Assembly (NCBI GenBank): GCA_015178975.1
Contig: WHVD01000056.1
Location: forward strand, 310,001 to 374,000
DNA length: 64,000 nt
Source of the DNA: Hysterangium stoloniferum
Taxonomy: Eukaryota; Basidiomycota; Agaricomycetes; Hysterangiales; Hysterangiaceae
Direction: 5' to 3'
Shown: piece after piece, positions 22,769 through 33,135 of the stretch
Layout: every line of letters begins with the position of its first letter
Position numbering within the stretch: the first letter of the stretch is position 1
Notes under the pieces: model-generated
What the model saw: the letters and a program-made list of their open reading frames with translations, nothing else
Told to the model about the DNA's origin: nothing
Databases searched by the model: none
Translations under genes and position numbers: made by a program

Positions 22769-23866
22769 CCATGGGAAATCTGCCACGAGTGAATTTAATT
22801 AGAATTTACTGGATTTACAGGTTTATTGGTTTCATTTAATTGACTGGCATTATATTAGGTAATAATACATGGGTAAGTCCTACTGGATATCCCACGGGTT
22901 TCTCTGGAAACCTGGCCTGTGTGTGTATCCTAACAGTATTTTCTGATCTACACCACCCTGCTCGCACACACACTGACAGACAACGGCCCCCCCACTGTAA
23001 GGATATGCAACAGGATTTCATGTGGGTGAGGGGATGACAAAGTCCCTACCAAAATACATGTGATGACTAAGCTACTGTACAGTACTAAATAGCTGAGTGT
23101 AGTCAGACTGTGAGCACTCTCAACAGCTTGCAATATTCTAACACCCACACATAATGCACCGGGTCGCACGACGTGAGTGAGGTGAGTGAGGCTGTGCGGC
23201 CAGTCACACATGCCAGCACCAACATGCCGCATGTGGGTGACACAAGTGAGGCCACGTAGGAGGGCCAGTCGCACACGCCCACATGCAGTGTGTTTGTGAC
23301 ATACATGCCTAGTGGCGTATAAGGGCCTATACCCATATGCACGCCAACATGTGACAATGTTGCGTTTGCGAACGCACCCCCAAACTGGCACAGTGCATTA
23401 TCGCCGCATTGTGCCTGGCAATGCGCATGAGTTGGTGCGTCATCCCTGGCAACACGTGACAATGCGTGTGAATGTAACCGGTGTGTCATTGTGGGCGTGG
23501 GAAGACTAAGGCTCGCTTTGCTCGCAGGTGACTGTGGGAACTTGGCTGCTCACTTTGCTCGCAGATGCTGACCTAATGTTGACAAATAGTGACTAAGCAG
23601 TGCCCACGGACCCACCGATGCGAATTAACTTATATGACAAGCTTAGGAACCCTTGCTATACTGCGGGGCGGTCGCTTTGCGACTGGCCCCACAACTTTGC
23701 TGCGGGCTCCAGCTTGTTGAGGGGCGAAGCCCCCCAAACCCCCCTGCGTCGACAACTCTTAAGTATTTATCACAATTAAAATGACCTACCCCACCACTTT
23801 GCTATGCTAACCCCCCACATCCACAACTCATTGTCAGGAAAAAAACAATCAAAATATATTAAATTC
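22769..23866. other. gene-free region with LTR fragment and hairpins
   Basis: 22870-22935 is the 3' end of a gypsy-2-type LTR (GGTAAGTCCTACTGGATATC to TATCCTAACA), followed by GTATTTTCTGA, the same internal start as gypsy-2. 23100-23500 is GC-rich and full of GTGAGTGAGG and CACATGC motifs; the long minus-strand frames there look non-coding. 23510-23745 contains several hairpins, described separately. Confidence 0.55.
23510..23745 (-). other. Helitron 3'-end-like hairpin cluster
   Basis: Downstream of the helicase on the minus strand lie a two-part stem GGGGC-GTCGC/GCGAC-GCCCC (23665-23690), GGGGCGAAGCCCC (about 23720) and two GCGAGCAAAGCGAGC-like motifs (about 23512-23565). Helitrons end in a short GC hairpin a few bases before CTRR. 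I could not place a convincing CTRR, so the terminus is unresolved. Confidence 0.45.
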
Positions 23867-24660
23867 TCAATCTAATAATACATCTTTGTACACTATATTT
23901 GCAGTTCTCTTTGACTCCTTCTCTAATAATATTTTAACCCTATTCCAACTTCTTCCCCTTGAAAGTCCCACATACAATTGCCCATGTCCAAACACAGCCG
24001 TTCTCAAATCTAATCCTACTAATTTCAAAGATTGTCCCTGTGACTTGTTAATCATCATTGCAAATGCCAGTCATACTGGAAACTGAACCCGATGAAGTTT
24101 AAAAGGGAGTTCATCATCATTTGTAATGATTTTAATCCTTGAAATAAATGCCTCTTCCCCAGCGCATGGTCCAGTTAAGATCCGCACCAAAAGCAAATGA
24201 TTTTCCATTTTCAGTAGTTGCAATTTTGTACCATTGAAAAGTCCCATCTGTGGATCTATATTCCGTAGTAGCATTAAAGGTACTCCTGGCTTTATCTCAA
24301 GTCGACTTGGTGAAATTCCACCAAAGTTGAGACTATTTAAATATTCCACAGGATAGACTTCTGCCTCCATGTCACCCTCTGCAGTGTCAGCACTGTGGTA
24401 GACATGACTCACTCCAGGGAATCTATTCAGAAGTTCTGAATTAATTTCTTCCACATCTGAATTCCTAGGACACAGAATAGCATGGTCTAAGAAGTCTCCA
24501 TCTTGCCAATCTCTTTGGTCTCCATCCAGATGGATGTCTGGAAATATCTCAGCAATTAGATCAGACATTTCTGGACCACAGATCATATGAGGAGGGATAT
24601 CCATTGTATGATCCAAAGGGAAATCCTTTCCATGGCCTACATCTAAGAGCCATGCACTGG
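23867..24660 (-). pseudogene. Helitron helicase (Pif1-like) C-terminal fragment
   Basis: The C-terminal part of a Helitron Rep/helicase protein. On the minus strand: WLLDVGHGKDFPLD, then LDHAILCPRNSDVEEINSEL, SADTAEGDMEAEVYPVEYLN, ISPSRLEIKPGVPLMLLRNI, NGTKLQLL, and after an in-frame stop near 24070 the terminal motifs INKSQGQSL and [13 protein letters not shown]. These are helicase motifs V/VI of the Pif1/Helitron family; motif VI contributes the arginine finger. The Rep nuclease and the N-terminal helicase motifs (Walker A) are missing. The first residues continue in frame from a gypsy gag (24661 onward), making a chimeric 258-codon frame at 24071-24847. The copy is defective. Confidence 0.85.
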
Positions 24661-26092
24661 CTCGAGGCTGTGTCGGAGTTTGAAAGGGGGAGTTAGGTAC
24701 TCCACTGTGACACCCCCCACATCCTGAATTCCCTCTGTAGTCTGAATTATTCAAACTCCCAGATGAACTGCTAGGGGGTCCTCCTGGTGGCAGAAAAGGA
24801 TTCGAGGCAATTGGCAGAGAATGGTGGGGATGTCCAGGATTCAGCAATCCTTGACCAGCGACCTGACCAGCTATACCCTTGGTGAATGTGGTAGAGAAGG
24901 AGGGTCGACCCTTGCTGGTGACCGATCAATTCCTAACCACAGGCTGCTCGTCACCGAAGTTGGGGCTATTCAAAGTTCTTTCAAATGCGACGCAAGAGCG
25001 ATGAATCCCCTGGTGGGGTGTAGGGCTGGGTTCCATTGTGATTCGTCTCTCAATTTTGGTCGTATTCAAAGGCCGATGTGGCTGAGGCTGATGGAAAGGA
25101 GCGCAGACTTTAATCCTTTTTTCCTGAAGGTGATCTATCACTTCCATCCTCATATCCAATGGGAAATCCTCCAAAATGTCAGGACGATTGAGTGAATGGA
25201 GGAAATGAGTATCAGGAGACCCATTTAGGTTGCAAATGAATTAATTAGTCGTAGAGAGAGGCGAATTGGGCACTTGAATCAAATTATTATAAGGGTGAAG
25301 CACCTCCAAAACCATTTTATTGAGTCTTCTCTGATTTCACTTCAACCGGCCCCTTAGAGTAAATAAAGTACACGAATGATACATTTGGCATGACTCTGTT
25401 AAGAGACTCCTCCAACATTCAAATGTACATATACTGGTAGTCAACCTTGGGCACAACATGATCCCCACCAAGTAGGATGTGAAGGATTTGCAGCACATCA
25501 TCATGCATATGAAGCACTTCAAGGAATAAAGAGAACACTTCCCACTTAAAAATCATTCTTCCCCCTTCCATAATGGATGTAACATCACTCGACCATTCAG
25601 GAATCGGGTCAGATCCTCAAGGGTTCCTGGTCATGTGAATAAGTCCCGCACCAATAAGATGGCCTAATAACGACCTAACCAGACTGCTACCGTCACCGGT
25701 AAAGAAGGGTAATCCATTTCATACTCCTCCACGAAAGGAGTAAGCTGATCAGTGGAGATTCGATTGGCATAGTACGTGTCCCACTTCACATCAATAGGCT
25801 CGGCATTGAGAACGGGCTCGGGTGCTCAGGTAGGCTCGACATTAGCTCCAGGGGTGCTCAACTGCCCAGTTGGTAAGCATTCCTTGGGTGGATCGGGGAG
25901 GGTATTCGTTGACGGTCCAGCTGCTACTCTGGGGGAATCCTCAGGAGGGGCTGATATTTGAAAAGTCAATGAGGATTTCCTCATGGTGACGTTATGGGGT
26001 AGTTCCAGACTAGCAGGCCTTTGATGAGGTGTTGAACTACTTGGGGTCGTTGAAGATCTCCATGTTTGGTTCTTACCCGTGGTCATTTGCAT
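24661..26092 (-). pseudogene. gypsy-3 gag, N-terminal part, broken
   Basis: Minus-strand homologue of the gypsy-1 gag. It starts MTTGKNQTWRSSTTPSSS near 26086 and has the GSAPPEDSP-like block once, not twice. It continues through the capsid-like region with stops and shifts (25337-25522, 24926-25174) to SLPIASNPFLPPGGPP and VPNSPFQTPTQPRASA. There it stops abruptly and runs into Helitron helicase coding. It follows the primer-binding-site-like sequence and LTR at 26163-26808, so it is the 5' end of a third gypsy copy. Zinc knuckle and pol are absent. Confidence 0.85.
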
Positions 26093-26162
26093 GTTTATAA
26101 ATTAATAGTTGAACAGTAACATTTTCTTTGTAGGGAAAGAGTGGTCCGGCTTGGATCACCAC

Positions 26163-26808
26163 TGTGAAGAGTGGTGGAAGTTCTAACCATTCTACATATA
26201 TATGAATAATATTGACCGTTTAGGTACGACACGACAATGTATTGACTATCTAAGTCCAATACAGACCAAACACATATTGACTATCTAGTTCAATACAGTT
26301 GAGAGGATTAGCTATATTAAGTAGAATAGAAGGCTAAGATGAATGAAAGAGAATCGACCTTGGAGTACGATTCTAAGTGACTGCTCGAGTGTTTAAGGAA
26401 ATAACAAGAGAGTCGAATAAACAGAGTAGTGTGGATATAGTCCATGCAGATTGAGATAATGGTTCAAGTTTTGACTAGTATAGTTTGAAACAGTGATTGC
26501 GCTGGTAGTTAAGGCCCATCTGTGATGGTTGAGATGATACCCCAATCACAACTTGCAGGACACTAAGTGGGTGTCTGGGCAAGTCATGGTTACAGGGTAA
26601 AAAGTGTCTGAGTTCTAACTATTGGTGCTAGAATACATAGGTCTGGCACCTACATATGTGCCCACAAGAGTCAATGTACCAAATGCATAGGTCGTCGAAC
26701 TAAATATATGCATATAATAAAATAGAGAGAAAATAGAAACAATAATGGAAATATAGCATGAACTCGTCCAGACTATATTTCAGAGTATATTTTGTGGTAC
26801 CTCTCACA
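26163..26808 (-). repeat. 5' LTR of gypsy-3 (type-0 LTR)
   Basis: TG...CA-bounded 646-bp copy of the type-0 LTR in antisense orientation, with many CpG-to-TpG/CpA differences from the 59360-59989 copy. Next to it on the left is the primer-binding-site-like GGTCCGGCTTGGATCACCA. Confidence 0.88.
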
Positions 26809-26858
26809 CCTCCTTATATACATTTTGATAACTAAGTAATTAACTATTTATTTATTTT

Positions 26859-26891
26859 ATGAGGTCATTATTTAGATCATAATGACCTCAT
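26859..26891. repeat. perfect 13-bp-stem hairpin
   Basis: ATGAGGTCATTAT (26859-26871), 7-base loop, ATAATGACCTCAT (26879-26891). Confidence 0.85.
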
Positions 26892-27134
26892 ATTCTACTT
26901 ATTTTTTACCCTTTATTTATCTTATGACTCCCCTCTCTGAGACAAGGGTTCCAACCTTTTGCTTGAACATGAAGGTTCAAAGCTGCGGTCTTGGGATGGA
27001 AGCAATTGCTGAGTCAGTGGAATCAAATAATGACTCGAGTATGTCGTTACAGTCACATTCATGACTGTATGATATCCCGAGGTCAGAGGCTTATCTAATA
27101 AGTCACATGACTCCAAAAATGCGCACATAGGAGC

Positions 27135-27882
27135 TGTTATGACCGGAATTCCTGCTGGACTCCAGGCACTAACTTATATGCACCTGCACCCTATACGCAC
27201 CGATTGTCAGTTTACTGGAATACCTGCCAGACTCCATACATCAGACTTGTCCATGTTTGACTTCATTACATCGTGTATCAGTCACCGGAATACCCGCTGG
27301 ACTCTGTCCCTGTCTATGTCCAACCTCATCCCATGTGTCAGTCACTGGATCCCACTTGGAAAACCCATCATCCCTCTAACTGAGCCCCATTCCTGTTTTA
27401 GTCAAATGACCTGTCACAATTTGGACCCCACTCCCACTCCATTTCCCATTATGGTTTATGATTTGTCATGATTTGGACTCCGCTCCGTTCCATCCCATTC
27501 CTAACACCAAATTTGGTGTTTACTATTCTCATTTTATGTTTTGCTAGTTTTGTTTCATTATTACTGGATTTGGTATGTTATTCATTCCACGGTCTATATA
27601 GTCTGGCAGATGTTGTATATACAATCCAGTCAGAAAATTGGCTTAGATTCCCCCCAGTAATCTAATACATTTTCCGCTCTAAAGTCCTCCTTGAATTACA
27701 CCGCTCTCGCTAGTCAGAGCCCACAGGCTCCAATGCATCTATCTCTCTTATTTATCTTGACTCCCCGACCTCTCAGCCCACAACCTCTGACCTACAACCC
27801 CTCGACCCATGAACCCCACCTGGACTCCCTACCAGATTTCCCGCGGGTTTCCCCAGAAACCCGCTGTGTATATACCCTAACA
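27135..27882 (+). repeat. solo LTR, gypsy-2 type, with GGAGC target duplication
   Basis: 748 bp from TGTTATGACCGG to CCCTAACA, flanked by GGAGC at 27130-27134 and 27883-27887. Its start is a CpG-decayed version of the TGTTACGACCCGG start at 30164. No internal region, so it arose by LTR-LTR recombination. Confidence 0.9.
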
Positions 27883-27965
27883 GGAGCAAGCAATGTGCTG
27901 AAAAGCAATAACTAAGTAAATAAAATATATAATTAGTTAAAAATTATAATAAATTAACTAAGATA

Positions 27966-27998
27966 TAATAGCATTATATGAGCTCATATATGCTATTA
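27966..27998. repeat. near-perfect 33-bp palindrome
   Basis: TAATAGCAT...ATGAGCTCAT...TGCTATTA, symmetric around the AGCT at its centre with only a 1-base asymmetry. Confidence 0.75.
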
Positions 27999-27999
27999 T

Positions 28000-28599
28000 T
28001 ATGTGAAGTTAAAAGGAACTAGGTCTTATATTTCACAATAGAAATATAATAAAAATACAATAAATTCAAGAAAATATCAAATAATTCAAAGAAAATTAAG
28101 AGAACCTTATGAGATAATGCTGATACCTCACAATGACCCATCATCCAGACTCCACCCAGACATCCTGGACCTCCTAGATGCTTGAAGATCTCTTGTCCTG
28201 ATCAGTCCTTGAGTCTGTTTGACTTACATACATTTGTTTGTTTATTATATCCCTTGTACTTGTTCCTGTTCCATCTCAATCCTTATCCTTGGTATGGTCT
28301 ACGCTGCATTATTCTGCTGGAGTTTGAGCATCATGGACAACATCAAACCATTCGAGACAACAGAATCAAATGACACGGCTATTTCTAGCCACACAATGGG
28401 ACTGCTTGTGCCACTTGCATTGTCTCTACCACTCCTATTGTTCTTTTGACATATATTAATCATGTTTCCTATCATGCTAGATCTCAGTCCATTATACACT
28501 ATCATTATACAAAACTGAGGTGAGCAACTCTTTAATATCAGTACCTAAATATTTATACTAATAATGTACATATGTACTGCACCCTCGTACACTCATTTG
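28000..28599. other. AT-rich stretch without recognised feature
   Basis: Short open frames only. 28182-28449 contains a run of small hydrophobic frames with no family signature. Nothing supported. Confidence 0.5.
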
Positions 28600-29215
28600 G
28601 GTGTTCATATTTTGAGCTGACAGAATGCATACAAGGAAGATGTAGATTCTGGAGTTCCTGTGGGAGTTCCGGGAATCAAGCATGCAGACAGACAAGAGGA
28701 GCAGAGACTGTGTCAGGGGTGTAACTAGTTTGAGATTGAAACTGGATTCTAAGTACATGAATATAGGAGACTTATATAGACTGTGAAATGTAATACTACC
28801 AAACCCGGTATTAATGAGGGGCAGAACTATTAAACATAAAACGAAACAAGTAAATACCAAACTAGGTATTAGGGACGGAATGGAACAGCAGCAGGGTCCA
28901 AAATATGACAGGTCATTAGACCATAATGGGAATGGGGCTCTGTTAGAGGGGTTCTGGGAGTCTGGTCAGAGTCTGGTGCTGGGAACAGAGAGTTGGGTAT
29001 AAACAGGTTGATGTGTGGGTCTGGTGGAGTCCGAGGACTGGTGTGTGAGACAGTGTCAGATATAGACAGGTTGAGGTGCAGGTCTGGTGGAGTCTGACAA
29101 CTGGTGCATATAGGATGATGTGTGGGTCCCAGTGGGTACTCCAGTTGTCACTGTACCTTGCGTACGATATAGAGAGTCGGGTGCATATAGGATGGGGCCC
29201 AGAGCCTGGCAGGTT
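28600..29215 (-). repeat. decayed gypsy-2-type LTR fragment
   Basis: Reverse-orientation similarity to the 34930-36337 LTR (blocks such as CATAAAACGAAAC, GACAGGTCATT.GACCATAATGGGAATGGGGCTC). CpG-depleted and truncated at both ends, so limits are approximate. Confidence 0.65.
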
Positions 29216-29334
29216 TTCCAGTCCTAACAAGATCCATCAATTCTTGTACATTCTGAACTTCATCCTTGTTCAGTATTTGGTAACTTGTCTGTTGACAAGT
29301 ATTCATTTGTTTGCTTATTATGTTCCCAATTGTT

Positions 29335-29683
29335 AAGATCTATGTACATAAGCAAAAAGGGTAAAAGAGGGCTCTATGTCAGGGGGTGACAATAGAGATT
29401 GTACTAGTCAGTGAATGAGCAATGGTTGACCTTGAATAAATTAATATCTTACTGATGACTAACCATCTCAGTAGTGACTGGTTCTTAATAGAACTACTCT
29501 TAATGGCCTGTAGCTCAGGGGTTAAGAGCACTAGACATGTAATCCAGACATAGTGGTCACTGGTTCAATTCCAGCTCAGGTCAATACTTTTCACCCTATT
29601 ATGTAATTTAACAGTTGGGAGGTCCAACTCTATAAAACAGGTGAAGCTTGGCTTTAACTTATGTATTGCACCTTCATATGAAC
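29335..29683 (-). repeat. decayed LTR (41411-43371 family) with tRNA-like insertion
   Basis: Begins TGTTAAGATCTA and shares GTCAGGGGG..AATAGAGATTGTACTAGTCAG and TGGGAGGTCCAACTCTATAAAACAGGTG with the LTR at 49863. About 195 bases (roughly 29416-29611) interrupt it; the insertion ends with a repeated CAGT. Confidence 0.6.
29505..29582 (+). pseudogene. tRNA-Thr(TGT)-like sequence, decayed
   Basis: Cloverleaf parts are visible: acceptor GGCCTG pairing with CAGGTC, D-stem GCTC/GAGC, anticodon loop CATGTAA with TGT, and T-arm CTGG-TTCAATT-CCAG. A-box TAGCTCAGGGG and B-box GGTTCAATTCC are intact. Position 33 is A instead of T, the anticodon stem has an A-C mismatch and the variable region has ~6 extra bases, so it is probably not functional. 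TTTT follows at about 29588. Confidence 0.6.
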
Positions 29684-30163
29684 TGTGACACAAATTAAAT
29701 TTCCTTCAATTAAGTTGAATAATAATTGTAATTTATTCTACTAAACTGAATACAGAAGCCTCATTTGACAAAGTATAGATTTTCCCTGTCAATGAAGTGA
29801 GAGGCTAATACCAGTTGCAAAAGCTCACAGATGTTAATGTCAAAGAGATTTGACAATCACAAAAGATAAGATCAGGTAGATTAATAATACAGATAACTAA
29901 TATACAATGGAGAGATTTTCTGACTGAGGTCCTTTGCTCTTCTCATTGCCCTTTTATGCCTTTCTTCATTAAACTATAATTAAACTATGACCTATGAGTG
30001 AAATTATATATGACACTGAAATGAGACAAGTCAAATGTAAGTTGAATGTGAGTTGAATAAATTTGAGGGTGTCGAAAATGTTGAATAGAATGTCAAGTCA
30101 GAATTTTTGTCGAAGATAAATGTCACGAATTGAATTTTACTCAATAAAGTTGAATAAACAATC

Positions 30164-30983
30164 TGTTACGACCCGGACAAATCCCGCCGGACTCCGGGCA
30201 CTAACTCGTACGCCCCCACGCGCTACAAGCACCAATCGTCTGTTTATAGGATTTCCCGCCCGGACTCCGTTACGTCAAGACTCGTTACGTTCGACCTCAT
30301 TAAGACACATATCAGTCACCGGACTTCCCCCGGACCCCGTCTCTGTCTATGTCCGTCTTCGTCCCACGCATCAGTCACCGGACCCACTTAGAATCCCGTC
30401 ACCGCTCTAATCGAGCCCCGTTCCCGTTTTAGTCAAATGACCTGTCACGATTTAGGACTCCGCTCCCGCTCCGTTTCCCGTTATGGGTTATGCTTTGTCA
30501 CGATTCGGACTCCGCTCCGTTCCGTCCCGTTCCTAACACCAATTTGGTGTTTACTATTCCCGTTTTATGTTTTGCTCGTTTCGTCTCATTATTACTGGAT
30601 TCGGTATGTCATGCATTCCACGGTCTATATAAACTGGCAGATGTTGTACATACAATCCAGTCAGAAAATTAGCTTAGATTCCCCCCAGTAATCTAATACA
30701 TTTTCCTCTCTAAAACCCTACTCTCATCAGACCGCTCGCACTAGTCGGAGCCCACGGGCTCCGGCGCATCTATCTCTCTCGACTATCTCGACTCACGACT
30801 CTCGACTCACGACCTACGACTCACGACCCACGAACCCCCGCCCGGACTCCCCGGGATTCCCGTCCGCCTGTCTGAAATTGGACAACACGATCTAGCGAGG
30901 GCGCAGCCTATAAGCTGAAGCCAAGTCCTACCGGATATCCCGCGGGTTTCTCCGGAAACCCGGCCTGAGTGTGTATCCTAACA
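30164..30983 (+). repeat. solo LTR, gypsy-2 type, CpG-intact, with CAATC duplication
   Basis: 820 bp from TGTTACGACCCGG to TATCCTAACA, flanked by CAATC at 30159-30163 and 30984-30988. It keeps many CpG sites, unlike its relatives at 27135 and 38216, so it is probably the youngest copy of the family here. Confidence 0.93.
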
Positions 30984-31309
30984 CAATCCAAGAATATTCA
31001 ACAATATCAAATAATGGATGCCTCATTCGACGAAGTATTAATTTGTCCTAAAGTGTGAGGCAAAGATAGGACACAGAGGCTCACAAATAAATAAGTCAAA
31101 GAAGGACTCGGAAAAGTTTGACAATTATATAATACAGTAAATAATATAATATAGTACAGGTTTTCTGACTGACTTCCTTCATTCCTATCATTGCCCTTTT
31201 ATACTACCTATGATGATAATATGATATCAAAGCGAAATCATCAATGACATCAAACTGAGACAAGTTGAAGATATTTGAGATTGTCGAAGATATTGTCAAA
31301 GAATAGTTG

Positions 31310-31390
31310 AGTCAGAAGTTGAGTCAGAAGTTGAGTCAGAAAGTCGAAGAAATGTTGAAGAAATGTTGAAGAAATGTTGAAGAAATGTTA
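31310..31390. repeat. short tandem repeats
   Basis: Three units of GTTGAGTCAGAA followed by four of GAAATGTTGAA. Confidence 0.85.
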
Positions 31391-31609
31391 AATTGAATAT
31401 TATTGAAATTTGAGTTTGTACATTCGTGACAATAAATTGACATATTGGAGATGAGTCGAAGAGTTGTCGAAAGTTACCTTGAATATTTTGTGGCAATGTT
31501 GTGACAATTTTGTGACAGTGACAGTTGTGACAGTATCCTCCCTTTGTGACTGAGCCCATGAGGTTGGAGTTTAAAAAGTTTTCATCATCTATTCTCATTG
31601 TCAATCAGA

Positions 31610-32400
31610 GATGTCTGATATTGAATTCGAAGGTTTTGGTTCTGAAGTGGAATTTTTGGGTTTTGGAAATGATAATAATGAAGTTATTGATATGGGTAAG
31701 TGCTGTTTTTGGGTTTCTTTGAAATTAGTATAGATTAGTGATTTTTTTGATTTTTTTTTAAAAAAGAAATCTCTGAAAGATGACTAATTGATTGTGATGA
31801 GCCTAAGGCAAGTCACAAAGGTATCAAAATGCAATGGGAATTTGAAGCTAAATTGGAAAATTCATAAGTTTTTTCATTCTGTTGAATTTTCTTTGATACT
31901 ATAACTTGTTCTTTAGTTGTATGATGTGTTTTAACATGAATTTTTTGTGCAAGAAAACGAATGTGTTGTTGAATTGTGATCGATGCAATAGGCTTCATCG
32001 GGCATGTTATTGGACCATTAATAGGCCAGTTGGAAAACTGCATTGTAGTTGGAACAAAAGTTGAAATGTGATTGAAGAATCAGATGATGAAGTCGAAAAT
32101 GGAAGTCCTGAAATTTGAAAGCTGGGTCAATGGAAGAATGCTCGTCAAAACATCAATTTGAGAATGTCAGTTTTATCAAGAAGGTTGATTTGTTCTAGAA
32201 GGTCAGGAACAGTTTGTTGAATAGTTGAAAATGGGTCAGAAAATGACTTGAAGAATGAAATGAAATTGATGTGTGAAGAAATGTCAAAAATGGAGGAAAG
32301 GATTGAAGATTTAGTCAGTGGGATAAAATTGTTCAGGGATGATTTTTTTGTTCTGTTGAAGAAGTTAGTTCCAGCTTCATCTACTTTGTGATGAATGTGC
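31610..32400 (+). pseudogene. degenerate ORF of unknown origin
   Basis: From ATG 31611 the plus strand reads MSDIEFEGFGSEVEFLGFGN, an acidic start followed by a GTAAGT donor-like site at about 31695. Later patches read as protein (HVIGPLIGQLENCIVVGTK) but are broken by many stops. A transposon protein is likely from context, but I do not recognise the family. The region has very few CpG. Confidence 0.3.
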
Positions 32401-32888
32401 AAGGAGCTGTATGGTTGGGTAGGGGGAAAGTGTTAGCTCTCTGCATATGCGTGGGAAGACTCGCCGCTCGGGAGGGTAGGTCTCCTCATGCATTACAACT
32501 CTCACTTTAATAAGTTTATTACCATGATCCTGTTTAGATAAATCTGAGATATTGAAAAGTATCATTAATACCTTCATCAGTCTAAGGGAAGGGAGGGTGG
32601 GTAAAACAGATATAAGTGACTAAAAGAATGATAATATGTAAAGAGTGGTGATCCTTGGATTGTAACGACAGAGTTGTCACAGTAGGAAAGAAAGAAAGGT
32701 GTGAGACACTTCTGTATGCTCAGCTGGACGTTGAGAGCCAAACTACTCCTGGCATGCCAGGGATCGTATGGCACTCGGCACTATCCAGCTTCATCTACTT
32801 TGTGATGAATGTGTGAGGAGCTGTATGGTTGAGTAGGGGGGGAGTGTTAGCTCTCCATGTATGTGTGGGAAGACTTGCCACTCACCCA
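32372..32888. repeat. direct ~100-bp repeats
   Basis: CCAGCTTCATCTACTTTGTG...GAGCTGTATGGTTG.GTAGGGGG..GTGTTAGCTCTC occurs at about 32372-32475 and again at about 32785-32888. The second copy is more CpG-depleted. Confidence 0.8.
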
Positions 32889-32936
32889 ACAAGGCCTGGC
32901 TACAAAACAAAAAACGTGGCAAGGCTATGCCGCTCA

Positions 32937-33135
32937 CCCAACCTATATAGTGATATTTCTGATGGTAAGGTTTCCTATGTGTCGCGATACAATTTGTTCA
33001 AAAGCTCTAATATATGCTTTGTAGGCCAATGATTTCCATCGTCCTGCCAGTCTCACTATCTCAGGGTCGACTCCTTGTGCTAAGAAAAAGGAAGCTCCTC
33101 CAATATGAAATGAATGACCAAAGGTTGTTCCCGAC
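32937..33135 (-). pseudogene. tyrosine recombinase C-terminal fragment (Crypton-like)
   Basis: Minus strand reads GTTFGHSFHIGGASFFLAQG, then VDPEIVRLAGRWKSLAYKAY and RAFEQIVSRHIGNL. This is the C-terminal catalytic box of fungal tyrosine recombinases (Crypton-type or related DNA breaking-rejoining enzymes). It has the HxxR box, the GRW...Y segment and the nucleophilic Tyr. The Arg of the HxxR box is His here (HSFH), a CpG-type change that should inactivate it. The N-terminal part is missing, because gypsy-2 RNase H sequence begins at about 33135. Family level is confident; the exact element class is inferred. Confidence 0.75.

Larger units (their letters stand above)
29684..31431. repeat. two direct copies of a ~440-bp repeat
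   Basis: Copy 1 (29684-30119, TGTGACACAAATTAAATTTCC...) and copy 2 (30120-31431, TGTCACGAATTGAATTTTAC...) share the order ATTCAA..AGTTGAATAA, CCTCATTYGACRAAGTAT, GCTCACA, TTTTCTGACTGA, ATTGCCCTTTTAT, GAGACAAGT. They lie head to tail, each starting TGT. Copy 2 is interrupted by the solo LTR at 30164-30983. Confidence 0.7.

Noticed and set aside
22948..23489. Two long minus-strand frames (147 and 128 codons)
   Set aside because: Low-complexity GTGAG/CACATGC-rich DNA, overlapping open frames and no domain; likely chance openness.
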